The notes beneath the pieces are model-generated. The model worked only from the letters and a program-made list of their open reading frames with translations. It did not search any database and was not told the origin of the DNA. Below are positions 18,077 through 25,433 of a stretch of DNA of 53,465 bases, in pieces. Position 1 is the stretch's first letter, and every line of letters begins with the position of its first letter. The DNA is from Priestia flexa NBRC 15715 (GTDB lineage: Bacteria; Bacillota; Bacilli; Bacillales; Bacillaceae_H): the NCBI RefSeq assembly GCF_001591565.1, contig NZ_BCVD01000008.1:1-53465 (forward strand), in the 5' to 3' direction. Made by a program: the position numbers and the translations under genes.

Positions 18077-18250
18077 ATGGCTGTACCTTTTAGAAGAACA
18101 TCTAAAATGAAGAAAAGAACGCGTCGTACGCACTTTAAACTACAAGTTCCTGGTATGGTAGAGTGCTCAAATTGTGGCGAGATGAAACTATCACACCGTG
18201 TATGTAAGGCTTGTGGTACTTACAAAGGAAATGACGTAGTAAACAAATAA
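18077..18250 (+). CDS. rpmF: 50S ribosomal protein L32
   Basis: 57 residues, basic N-terminus ([20 protein letters not shown]) and a zinc ribbon with four Cys ([18 protein letters not shown]), so it is the zinc-binding form. ATG 18077 has AAGGAGGTGGG at 18062-18072. The initiator Met is followed by Ala-Val-Pro as in other L32 proteins, and the longer in-frame extension upstream is not conserved. It is the last gene of ylbN-rpmF, closed by a very strong terminator. Confidence 0.98.
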   Translation: MAVPFRRTSKMKKRTRRTHFKLQVPGMVECSNCGEMKLSHRVCKACGTYKGNDVVNK

Positions 18251-18293
18251 TGCAAAAATAAAAGACCCTGTTGAAGGGTCTTTTATTTTTGCA
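18251..18293 (+). terminator. Terminator of ylbN-rpmF
   Basis: A 19-bp perfect stem from TGCAAAAATAAAAGACCCT to its complement, loop GTTGA. Its flanks are A/T-rich on both sides. Confidence 0.93.
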
Positions 18294-18418
18294 TTAAAAC
18301 GTTCTTTAAGGTTTGTGATGACTGCTTTTCTAAGGGAAGATGCAGGAGTTTATATTTCGCTTCTCGAATTCTTTACTTATGAAAAAGTTGAGTGAAGATG
18401 AAAAAGGGGGAACAGACA

Positions 18419-19186
18419 TTGGTAAAGACAAAGTTTTTTGTAGATAACAACGGCATTAGCACATTTGTTATTAATCGCCCCGAGAAACGAAATGCTGTGG
18501 ATTATGAGGTGATGACTTCTTTAGAGAAGGCTATATCTGAAGTGAAAGCGAATCCTCATATTAAAGCGTTGGTAATTACAGGAGCGGGTTCACAAGCCTT
18601 TTGTAGTGGTGGAGACATTTCAGCTTTTCATGCCCTTGAAACGGCGGCTGAAGCGGAGAGTATGTTAAAGAGAATGGGAAGAATTTTATATGAATTGCTT
18701 ATATTACCAAAACCCACGGTAGCTTTATTAAACGGCACAGCAGTTGGGGGCGGGTGTGAAATTGCGATTGCTTGTGATTTTCGCATCAGCGCAGCTCATA
18801 GTGAGTTTGGTTTTATACAAGGAGACTTAGGTATTACAACGGGTTGGGGGGGCGGCACGATTTTATTTGAAAAGCTTCGTTACTCAGATGCAATGGAAAT
18901 GTTGACAAGCTCTCAAATCTACAGCGTGGAGCGTGCCAAGCAGGTCGGCTTTTTATCTTATGTAACGTCATACCAAGAGCTAGCGATGCGCTGTGAAGAG
19001 TGGTTACTTCCAATTATTACAAAGCCTAGCGCTGTGCTGACTGCATATAAGCAAATGCCGATTGCAAAATGGAGCCAAGTTGGTTTGTGGGAACGAATGG
19101 AAGCAGAAATTGATCATTGTAGCTTGCTTTGGGAAAGTGAAGAACACAAGCAAGCGGTTAATAATCGACTTCAAAAGAAGGCTTAA
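18419..19186 (+). CDS. Crotonase-family protein, possibly an acyl-CoA decarboxylase
   Basis: 255 residues of the enoyl-CoA hydratase superfamily: SGGDISAF (first oxyanion-hole strand) and GGGCEIAIACDF (second, with Glu114). The second acid/base Glu of true hydratases would be at residue 134 by ungapped comparison with rat enoyl-CoA hydratase, but is Gln here (FGFIQGDLG). The following GITTGWGGG resembles the GIIPSWGG of ethylmalonyl-CoA decarboxylase ECHDC1 more than hydratases. A hydratase is therefore doubtful; decarboxylase or thioesterase activity is possible. TTG 18419 is chosen from AAAAAGGGGGA 8-10 nt upstream; ATGs at 18392 and 18398 lie upstream of that site. The acyl-CoA carboxylase genes begin about 1.5 kb downstream. 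Confidence 0.82.
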   Translation: MVKTKFFVDNNGISTFVINRPEKRNAVDYEVMTSLEKAISEVKANPHIKALVITGAGSQAFCSGGDISAFHALETAAEAESMLKRMGRILYELLILPKPTVALLNGTAVGGGCEIAIACDFRISAAHSEFGFIQGDLGITTGWGGGTILFEKLRYSDAMEMLTSSQIYSVERAKQVGFLSYVTSYQELAMRCEEWLLPIITKPSAVLTAYKQMPIAKWSQVGLWERMEAEIDHCSLLWESEEHKQAVNNRLQKKA

Positions 19187-19260
19187 TAAAGCTGATTGCA
19201 TGAATAAAGTATCTTGAAAAAGGCAAGTTAAGAATTTCTGCCTTGAGAAGTTGAACAATA

Positions 19261-19290
19261 GTCTATCTTATCTAGTAGTTGCATACTTAT
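19261..19290 (+). promoter_or_regulatory. Candidate SigE promoter of gerR
   Basis: GTCTATCTT (19261-19269), 12-nt spacer, CATACTTAT (19282-19290). It resembles the SigE pattern; gerR is SigE-controlled in B. subtilis. Confidence 0.45.
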
Positions 19291-19321
19291 TTAATAAGTA
19301 CGGATAAGGAGGGATAGAAAA

Positions 19322-19927
19322 ATGACTTCTTCTCGTCAAGATGCATGGACTCAAGATGAAGATTTACTACTAGCTGAAATTGTATTGCGTCATATACGTG
19401 AAGGTGGCACACAACTTGCTGCATTTGAAGAAGTGGGAAAGAAACTTTCGCGAACATCAGCAGCTTGTGGCTTTCGCTGGAATTCTTTTGTGCGCAAACA
19501 ATACAAAACTGGTATTGACATAGCGAAGATTCAACGCAAACAGCTAAAATCACGCGTGATCACAAAAGATGAAGAACAGCCCGTGCGCTTCTCATATATA
19601 GATGGTCAATCGATTACGTCGTTAAGTGAGGTTATTCGTTACTTAGAGTCGATTGAACAAATTCAGCAGCAGTCGAGTGAGTTGCTGGAAGCAAATGAGG
19701 AGTTGCAGCATAAACTTGAACAGTTACAGGAAAAAGTAACGGTTCTTGAAAAAGAGAAAAAAGTGTTGGAAAGTAACTTATATACAGTGGAAGAAGATTA
19801 TAAAGCACTGATTGAAATTATGGAAAGAGCTCGTAAGATGGTTGTTCTAAAAGAAGATGAAAAAAGTAGAAAAGTTAAATTTCAAATGGAGAAAAATGGT
19901 AATTTAGAACGAGTTGAAAATAAATAA
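19322..19927 (+). CDS. gerR: Sporulation transcription regulator GerR (YlbO), RsfA family
   Basis: 201 residues. The N-terminal SANT/Myb-like domain (WTQDEDLLLAEIVLRHIREG through CGFRWNSFVRKQY, residues about 8-60) binds DNA in the RsfA family; residues about 105-180 form a Leu/Glu/Lys coiled coil for dimerisation. YlbO in B. subtilis is GerR, a SigE-dependent regulator that tunes mother-cell gene expression for coat and germination. AAGGAGGG precedes ATG 19322. It is a single-gene unit with its own likely SigE promoter and a terminator downstream. Confidence 0.92.
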   Translation: MTSSRQDAWTQDEDLLLAEIVLRHIREGGTQLAAFEEVGKKLSRTSAACGFRWNSFVRKQYKTGIDIAKIQRKQLKSRVITKDEEQPVRFSYIDGQSITSLSEVIRYLESIEQIQQQSSELLEANEELQHKLEQLQEKVTVLEKEKKVLESNLYTVEEDYKALIEIMERARKMVVLKEDEKSRKVKFQMEKNGNLERVENK

Positions 19928-19951
19928 TAAAGCGTAGCACTTCATTTATAT

Positions 19952-20014
19952 AAAAGCCCTTGACTCTTTATCGCGGTGTAGCTCAAAGATAGAGAAGGTT
20001 CAAGAGCTTTTTTA
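19952..20014 (+). terminator. Terminator between gerR and ylbP
   Basis: AAAGCCCTTGA and TCAAGAGCTTT pair with one C-A mismatch across a 40-nt loop that can fold further, followed by T-run; convergent genes. The A-run on the left would serve the reverse strand. Confidence 0.55.
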
Positions 20015-20023
20015 TATTATCTA

Positions 20024-20491
20024 TTATTTTGAGGTTGATACGCCTTCTGGACACCAAAGCATTGGGTTTTCTCCTAAATCTCGCTCTAAATCATAAGCAG
20101 CCGGAACAAAGCCCATTTTTGTCCAAAACTGATTAGAATGAACTCGTGGGTTTGTTTTAATAGGCAAGTTAAAAGATTTAGCGTATTCAATTAATCTCGT
20201 ACCTAGTCCTTTTGATTGGAATTCTTGGAGTACTTCGAGTTTCCATACTTCAAGGTAAGGCTGGTGTGGCTTGAAGTAGTGATCATGCTTTTTAGACTGT
20301 CGGTATAAACTCATTCGAGCTACAAGACGATTTCCAATGTAAATACCGTAGAATGGAGAATGAATTTCGTTTTCAGATATTTGGGCATTTAATTCTTCTA
20401 ACATAGACAATTCTTGGAGCCCGTATTGCTTAAACTGCTTAAATTCTTCAAGTGTTTTATAGTTAATTCGCAACTGCTGTACCTCATACAT
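20024..20491 (-). CDS. ylbP: GNAT-family N-acetyltransferase YlbP
   Basis: 155 residues of the GNAT fold: the acetyl-CoA binding loop is EFQSKGLGTRLIEYAK (Q/R-x-x-G-x-G/A pattern), after the strand YLEVWKLEVLQ. It matches YlbP in gene position and length. The acceptor substrate is unknown. ATG 20491 is chosen over the in-frame TTG 20497 because AAGGAG on the reverse strand sits 9 nt from the ATG. It diverges from the acyl-CoA carboxylase genes. Confidence 0.9.
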   Translation of the reverse strand: MYEVQQLRINYKTLEEFKQFKQYGLQELSMLEELNAQISENEIHSPFYGIYIGNRLVARMSLYRQSKKHDHYFKPHQPYLEVWKLEVLQEFQSKGLGTRLIEYAKSFNLPIKTNPRVHSNQFWTKMGFVPAAYDLERDLGENPMLWCPEGVSTSK

Positions 20492-20575
20492 TATCAATCA
20501 CTCCTTAGAAATGAGCTGCTTGTATAGCATATGAATAAATTTTTAAATATAGGATAGATAGATGAGAATAAAAAA

Positions 20576-20589
20576 AGTAAGCGTTTACA
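20576..20589 (+). promoter_or_regulatory. cre-like site upstream of the acyl-CoA carboxylase operon
   Basis: AGTAAGCGTTTACA matches the CcpA-binding cre consensus TGWAARCGYTWNCW at 13 of 14 positions. It lies 135 nt before the carboxylase start and 85 nt before the ylbP start in the divergent space, so either unit could be under carbon catabolite control. Confidence 0.6.
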
Positions 20590-20723
20590 AAAAATAAAGG
20601 GATTTTAAGAAAATTGTAGAATTATACGTTTTGGGAGATTTTTTTCTCTTTTAGTCTTATCATACCATGGTTTTGAATAGACTTGAGAATATTTTATACT
20701 GCAGCGAAGGGAGAAGAAATACA

Positions 20724-22058
20724 ATGAAAAAAGTTTTAATCGCTAATCGAGGCGAAATTGCTCATCGTATTATTAAAACTTGTCATACGATGAATATACA
20801 AACTGTTGCTGTTCACTCTACAGCCGATGAAAATCTACCTTATGTTAAAGCTGCTACAGTTGCTTATGAAATTGGAGAACCTCCTGTTCAAAAATCGTAC
20901 TTAAATATTGAGCGCTTGTTAGAAATTGCTCATCAAGAAAACGTTGATGCAATTCATCCAGGCTACGGATTTTTATCGGAAAATAGCATATTTGCCAAGC
21001 GCGTGGAAGAAGAAGGATTTGTTTTTATTGGACCATCGCCAAAAGTTATAGCGGATATGGGTGATAAAGTAAGGGCTAGAAAAATTATGAAAGAAGCAGG
21101 CGTTCCCGTTGTGCCTGGAAGCGAAGGGGCTGTAGCTGATATTGAAGAAGCGTGTGAGATAGCTCAAGCTATTGGTTATCCCGTTATGTTGAAAGCTAGC
21201 GGTGGCGGTGGAGGCATTGGAATGGTACGCTGTGATGATGAAAAATCACTGCGTACGACATATGAATCCACAAAAGCGAGAGCTAAAGCATATTTCGGCC
21301 ATGAAGAAGTATTTATTGAAAAGCTAATCACGGATGCAAGGCATATAGAAGTTCAAATTTTTGGAGACCAGCTTGGAAATGCAGTGCACCTTTTTGAACG
21401 AGATTGTTCCGTACAGCGTCGCAACCAAAAAGTGATTGAAGAAGCCCCGGCAACATCGCTATCTATTGATACAAAACAACGTATGTATGAGACGGCCGTC
21501 GCTGCTGCTAAGGCAGTTCAGTATTATAATGCTGGCACTATTGAATTTATTGTGGATGCGCAGGAAAATTTCTATTTCTTAGAAATGAATACTAGACTTC
21601 AAGTTGAACATCCCATTACAGAGCAAGTGACGGGACTAGACCTTGTAAAGTGGCAACTCTTAGTTGCTAGAGGCGACGCGCTACCTTTGCAACAAGAAGA
21701 GGTTCAGCTTACCAACCACGCGGTAGAGTTTCGAGTATACGCAGAAGACCCTGTAACGTTTTTACCGGCTCCTGGACAAATTACGCAGTTTTCGCTTCCA
21801 GAGCGTTCTTATGTTCGAGTGGATGCAGGTTATGATAGCGGAGACAAAGTAACACCTTTTTATGATCCAATGATTGCGAAGGTTATTGTCACTGGTCGTA
21901 CGAGAGAAAACGCAATTGAGCTTGCTAAAGCATATTTTACTGAGGCATCAATTGAAGGGGTTAAAACAAACTTACCGTTGTTTAAACAATTATTAAATGC
22001 AGAGCAGTATGTAGCTGGAAAACACAATACAGCGGTATTGACAGAAGTTTTGAAATAA
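20724..22058 (+). CDS. Acyl-CoA carboxylase, biotin carboxylase subunit
   Basis: 444 residues of the AccC/PccA biotin carboxylase family: N-terminal KKVLIANRGEIAHRI, the ATP-grasp glycine loop KASGGGGGIGM, and EMNTRLQVEHPITEQVTGLD. It carboxylates biotin using ATP and bicarbonate. Biotin carrier and carboxyltransferase are separate genes directly downstream, so this is not the housekeeping acetyl-CoA carboxylase set, which normally pairs accC with accB. ATG 20724 follows AGGGAG; an upstream in-frame ATG at 20667 gives a non-conserved extension. CcpA control is possible through the cre-like site. Confidence 0.9.
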   Translation: MKKVLIANRGEIAHRIIKTCHTMNIQTVAVHSTADENLPYVKAATVAYEIGEPPVQKSYLNIERLLEIAHQENVDAIHPGYGFLSENSIFAKRVEEEGFVFIGPSPKVIADMGDKVRARKIMKEAGVPVVPGSEGAVADIEEACEIAQAIGYPVMLKASGGGGGIGMVRCDDEKSLRTTYESTKARAKAYFGHEEVFIEKLITDARHIEVQIFGDQLGNAVHLFERDCSVQRRNQKVIEEAPATSLSIDTKQRMYETAVAAAKAVQYYNAGTIEFIVDAQENFYFLEMNTRLQVEHPITEQVTGLDLVKWQLLVARGDALPLQQEEVQLTNHAVEFRVYAEDPVTFLPAPGQITQFSLPERSYVRVDAGYDSGDKVTPFYDPMIAKVIVTGRTRENAIELAKAYFTEASIEGVKTNLPLFKQLLNAEQYVAGKHNTAVLTEVLK

Positions 22059-22074
22059 AAAAGGAGGACTAAAA

Positions 22075-22287
22075 ATGAAAGAAACGACAGCAACGATGGC
22101 GGGAATGGTGTTAAATATTCATGTATCAGAAGGAGATTCTGTGACAAAAGGTCAGGTATTAATTATTCTTGAATCGATGAAAATGGAAATTCCAATTGAA
22201 AGCAGTGAAGAAGGAATAGTTGATGCAATTTTAGTCGGTGTAGGAGACTTTGTAAATGAAGGCGATGTATTAATGACAATTTCTTAA
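22075..22287 (+). CDS. Biotin carboxyl carrier protein of acyl-CoA carboxylase
   Basis: 70 residues, a free-standing biotinyl domain. The biotin-accepting Lys36 lies in ESMKMEIP, and the N-terminal TATMAGMVLNIHV strand is the usual first strand. It shuttles carboxybiotin between the carboxylase and the carboxyltransferase encoded on either side, 16 nt after the former and 13 nt before the latter. It is like the small YngHB-type carrier in B. subtilis. AAAAGGAGG precedes ATG 22075. Confidence 0.93.
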   Translation: MKETTATMAGMVLNIHVSEGDSVTKGQVLIILESMKMEIPIESSEEGIVDAILVGVGDFVNEGDVLMTIS

Positions 22288-22300
22288 AAGGAGTGAGCGT

Positions 22301-23845
22301 ATGATACATACAAATGATTTACAAAAGCGTTATGAAGATAAATGTGAAGAAATTCGAGCAGGTGGAGACGCAAAATATCATGAAAAGTTAAAGCAACAAA
22401 ATAAACTATTTGTTCGAGATCGTTTGGCTTTATTGTTTGATGAAGGTGAGTATAAAGAAGACGCGATGTTTGCTAATAATCAAGCTAAAGGCTTACCAGC
22501 TGATGGTGTTGTTACAGCTATCGGCAAGGTGAACGGTCAAACGGTATGCGCAATGGCGAACGATTCAACAATTAAAGCAGGGTCTTGGGGAGCAAGAACA
22601 GTTGAAAAGATTATTCGTATTCAAGAAACTGCTGAAAAGCTGCAGGTACCAATGCTATATTTAGTTGACTCAGCAGGAGCTCGAATTACGGATCAATTAG
22701 ACATGTTTCCGAACCGACGAGGGGCGGGGAAAATCTTTCATAACCAAGTGCGTATGTCGGGGGTAGTTCCGCAAATCTGTTTATTATTTGGTCCTTCTGC
22801 TGCAGGAGGAGCTTACATTCCTGCATTTTGTGATATCGTCATTATGGTTGATGGAAATGCTTCGATGTATTTAGGGTCGCCACGAATGGCTGAAAAGGTT
22901 ATTGGAGAAAAAGTGACGTTAGAAGAGATGGGTGGTGCTCACATGCACTGTAGTGTGAGCGGTTGTGGAGACGTGCTTGTTTATTCTGAAGAAGAAGCAA
23001 TTTCAAAAGCAAAATTGTACCTTGGTTATTTTCCTCAAAGCTTTCACGAAAAGCCAGCTGTGCTTGAAGGGAAGTTACCTGTTAAGACGTCCAAAACACT
23101 AGGAGAGTTAATTCCTGAAAACCAAAACGTTCCGTTTGATATGTATGATGCAATTGATACGTTAATTGATGAAGGAACATTTTATGAAATTAAGAAGTTA
23201 TTTGCACCCGAACTCATTACAGGTCTTGCAAGGATGGATGGCAAAGTTGTTGGTATTATTGCAAATCAGCCAAAGATAAAAGGTGGCGTACTTTTTGTTG
23301 ACTCCGCTGATAAAGGGGCGAAGTTTATCCAGCTATGTGATGCATTCCATATTCCGCTTTTATTCTTAGCTGATGTACCAGGTTTTATGATTGGAACAAA
23401 AGTGGAAAGAGCAGGTATTATTCGTCATGGTGCAAAATTGATTTCTGCTATGAGTTCTGCGACTGTTCCAAAAATCTCTGTGGTGGTGCGCAAAGCATAT
23501 GGAGCTGGACTATATGCTATGGCAGGGCCAGCATTTGAACCGGATTGCTGCATTGCCCTTCCTACAGCACAAATTGCCGTAATGGGACCGGAAGCAGCGG
23601 TTAACGCTGTTTATTCCAATAAAATTAATGAAATTACCGATCCAAAAGAGCGAATGCTGTATATTAAGCAGAAGCAACAAGAGTACAAAGAGCATATTGA
23701 TTTATACACGCTAGCTTCCGAGATGATTATTGACGATATCGTGCCAGCTAATGACCTTCGCCAAACTTTAATTGAACGATTTGCTTATTATGAAACAAAA
23801 ACAATAGCTGAAGTTCGAAGAAAACACCCTGTATATCCAGTGTAA
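22301..23845 (+). CDS. Acyl-CoA carboxylase, carboxyltransferase subunit (PccB type)
   Basis: 514 residues of the fused alpha/beta carboxyltransferase family (PccB/MccB/YngE). Visible are GVVTAIGKVNGQTVCAMAND, SAGARI, GPSAAGGAYIPAFCD and, in the C-terminal half, ADVPGFMIGTKVERAGIIR and RKAYGAGLYAMAGPAF, the two oxyanion-forming regions. Length and signature favour propionyl-CoA or methylcrotonyl-CoA. No hydroxymethylglutaryl-CoA lyase, isovaleryl-CoA dehydrogenase or methylmalonyl-CoA mutase gene is in the window, so substrate is undecided. It is the last gene of the operon, closed by a terminator. Confidence 0.92.
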   Translation: MIHTNDLQKRYEDKCEEIRAGGDAKYHEKLKQQNKLFVRDRLALLFDEGEYKEDAMFANNQAKGLPADGVVTAIGKVNGQTVCAMANDSTIKAGSWGARTVEKIIRIQETAEKLQVPMLYLVDSAGARITDQLDMFPNRRGAGKIFHNQVRMSGVVPQICLLFGPSAAGGAYIPAFCDIVIMVDGNASMYLGSPRMAEKVIGEKVTLEEMGGAHMHCSVSGCGDVLVYSEEEAISKAKLYLGYFPQSFHEKPAVLEGKLPVKTSKTLGELIPENQNVPFDMYDAIDTLIDEGTFYEIKKLFAPELITGLARMDGKVVGIIANQPKIKGGVLFVDSADKGAKFIQLCDAFHIPLLFLADVPGFMIGTKVERAGIIRHGAKLISAMSSATVPKISVVVRKAYGAGLYAMAGPAFEPDCCIALPTAQIAVMGPEAAVNAVYSNKINEITDPKERMLYIKQKQQEYKEHIDLYTLASEMIIDDIVPANDLRQTLIERFAYYETKTIAEVRRKHPVYPV

Positions 23846-23867
23846 CGAACAAAAATGAATAGTGTAG

Positions 23868-23901
23868 AAAAGCTAGGTGAGTATTTCTTGCCTAGCTTTT
23901 T
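23868..23901 (+). terminator. Terminator of the acyl-CoA carboxylase operon
   Basis: AAAAGCTAGG / CCTAGCTTTT perfect 10-bp stem, T-rich tail. Confidence 0.87.
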
Positions 23902-24055
23902 ATGTGAAGAGATGTTGTTTTAATGATTAAAAATGTTTGCTAAACTAATAGAATCTGTGCTACTTATGTAAAGGTAAGTGTTCAATATCTTACATGGTTC
24001 ATGAATGGTTTAGGTATATGGTAAGAAAACAAACTAATAGAATGAGGAAAGCCTA

Positions 24056-24955
24056 ATGAAGATAGCAGTAATTGGAGGGGGCGCAATCGGCCTTTTGGTG
24101 AGCGCATACTTGGCTGATCATGCTCAAGTTACTCTGTATACGAGAAGAAAAGAGCAAGCAGACCAAGTGCGTGAACATGGAATAACGCTAAAGCGTAAAA
24201 AAAATGTGAAAAAGGTAAAGGTGGATGCGAAGGTTTTAAGACTTGATGAAGCCTTTGTGCATTATGAACTAATTGTGGTAGCAGTTAAGCAATATAGCAT
24301 TAAAGATATTATTCCTTACTTAATGAAGGCTCCAAAGCATACATCGGTATTATTCCTTCAAAATGGAATGAGTCATGTTACATTGGCAAAACGTCTTCCT
24401 CAGCGTACCATCTATTTAGGAGTTGTTGAGCATGGTGCGATGAAAGAAACAGATGATGTGGTGACTCATTCAGGAGTTGGCATCACGCGTGTTGCTTTGT
24501 TTAAAGGAGGGGATTTAATTTCCTTTCAACGGTTTCATTCTGATGTGTTTGCATTTATGCAGGAGAATGATTGGTATGAAATGCTTATTCAAAAGCTTGT
24601 TGTGAATGCAGTAATCAACCCTTTAACAGCTCTTTACCGAGTGAATAACGGTGAAATCATACATAATTCCTATTTTTATAAAACAGCGAAAGCCGTTTTT
24701 AATGAGCTGCATGCTGTGTTACGATTAAAAGACCCAACAGCCTATTGGAATCGAGTAGTAGATGTTTGTGAAAAAACAGCTCAAAATCATTCATCAATGA
24801 GGAAAGATCTTCAACAGCAAAGAAAAACAGAAATTGAATCCATATTAGGCTATATTTTAGAAGAAGCGGCTAAGCGCCAAATTAATACTCCTATTATCCA
24901 CTTTGTATATCATGGAATATTAGGGTTGGAAGATAGTGAAAGTGAAGGAAGGTGA
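24056..24955 (+). CDS. panE: 2-dehydropantoate 2-reductase (PanE/ApbA family, YlbQ)
   Basis: 299 residues of the ketopantoate reductase family: NAD(P)-binding GGGAIGLLVSAYLAD at the N-terminus and the catalytic Lys/Asn segment KLVVNAVINPLTAL near residue 180. It reduces 2-dehydropantoate to pantoate with NADPH in pantothenate synthesis. It corresponds to YlbQ by position at the end of the ylb block. The start is ATG 24056 behind GAGGAAAG. The next gene begins 6 nt later, so they are co-transcribed. Members of this family include paralogues of unknown substrate, so the exact reaction is likely rather than certain. Confidence 0.88.
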   Translation: MKIAVIGGGAIGLLVSAYLADHAQVTLYTRRKEQADQVREHGITLKRKKNVKKVKVDAKVLRLDEAFVHYELIVVAVKQYSIKDIIPYLMKAPKHTSVLFLQNGMSHVTLAKRLPQRTIYLGVVEHGAMKETDDVVTHSGVGITRVALFKGGDLISFQRFHSDVFAFMQENDWYEMLIQKLVVNAVINPLTALYRVNNGEIIHNSYFYKTAKAVFNELHAVLRLKDPTAYWNRVVDVCEKTAQNHSSMRKDLQQQRKTEIESILGYILEEAAKRQINTPIIHFVYHGILGLEDSESEGR

Positions 24956-24961
24956 CCGTGA

Positions 24962-25345
24962 ATGGGGAGCTTAGTTGTAAGCATCTTGGCTACGTTTATC
25001 ACGCTGCCAGTGGTAGGTTTTTTTGTATTATACACTCTACTCAAAAAAGTGATGAAAAATCGGCGTAAAGCAGTTCACATCTCTACATATGTCTCAACAA
25101 TTTTTTTAATTGTATCCACGCACTACTTTGCCAAGCAAATTTTCAACCAGTCTTTTTTGTGGCTGATTATTTTAGTGCTGCTCGTTTTGGCGATGATTGT
25201 GATGCTTATAAACTGGCAGGTGAAGAAAGACTTACAGCTGAAAAGAATGACAAAAGGGATGTTTCGAATCAGCTTCTTTTTCTTTTTGTTTTCACATGTG
25301 TTATTAGTTGTTAGCGGCCTAATCTTTGAATTATTAAAGTTATGA
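24962..25345 (+). CDS. DUF3397 membrane protein
   Basis: 127 residues with four predicted membrane helices: SILATFITLPVVGFFVLYTL, TYVSTIFLIVSTHYFA, FLWLIILVLLVLAMIVMLIN and ISFFFFLFSHVLLVVSGLIF, separated by short basic loops. This matches the DUF3397 family found between ylbQ and bshC in Bacillus. GGAAGG lies upstream of ATG 24962. The function is unknown; co-transcription with panE and closeness to bshC are the only context. Confidence 0.82.
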   Translation: MGSLVVSILATFITLPVVGFFVLYTLLKKVMKNRRKAVHISTYVSTIFLIVSTHYFAKQIFNQSFLWLIILVLLVLAMIVMLINWQVKKDLQLKRMTKGMFRISFFFFLFSHVLLVVSGLIFELLKL

Positions 25346-25433
25346 AGCATGTTACTAGACGTGTCGAGAAACAATATGGATAATGAAGCTAGGTAAACTG
25401 AACAAGTATTAGTTATAGAAAGGAAGTTCTTTC

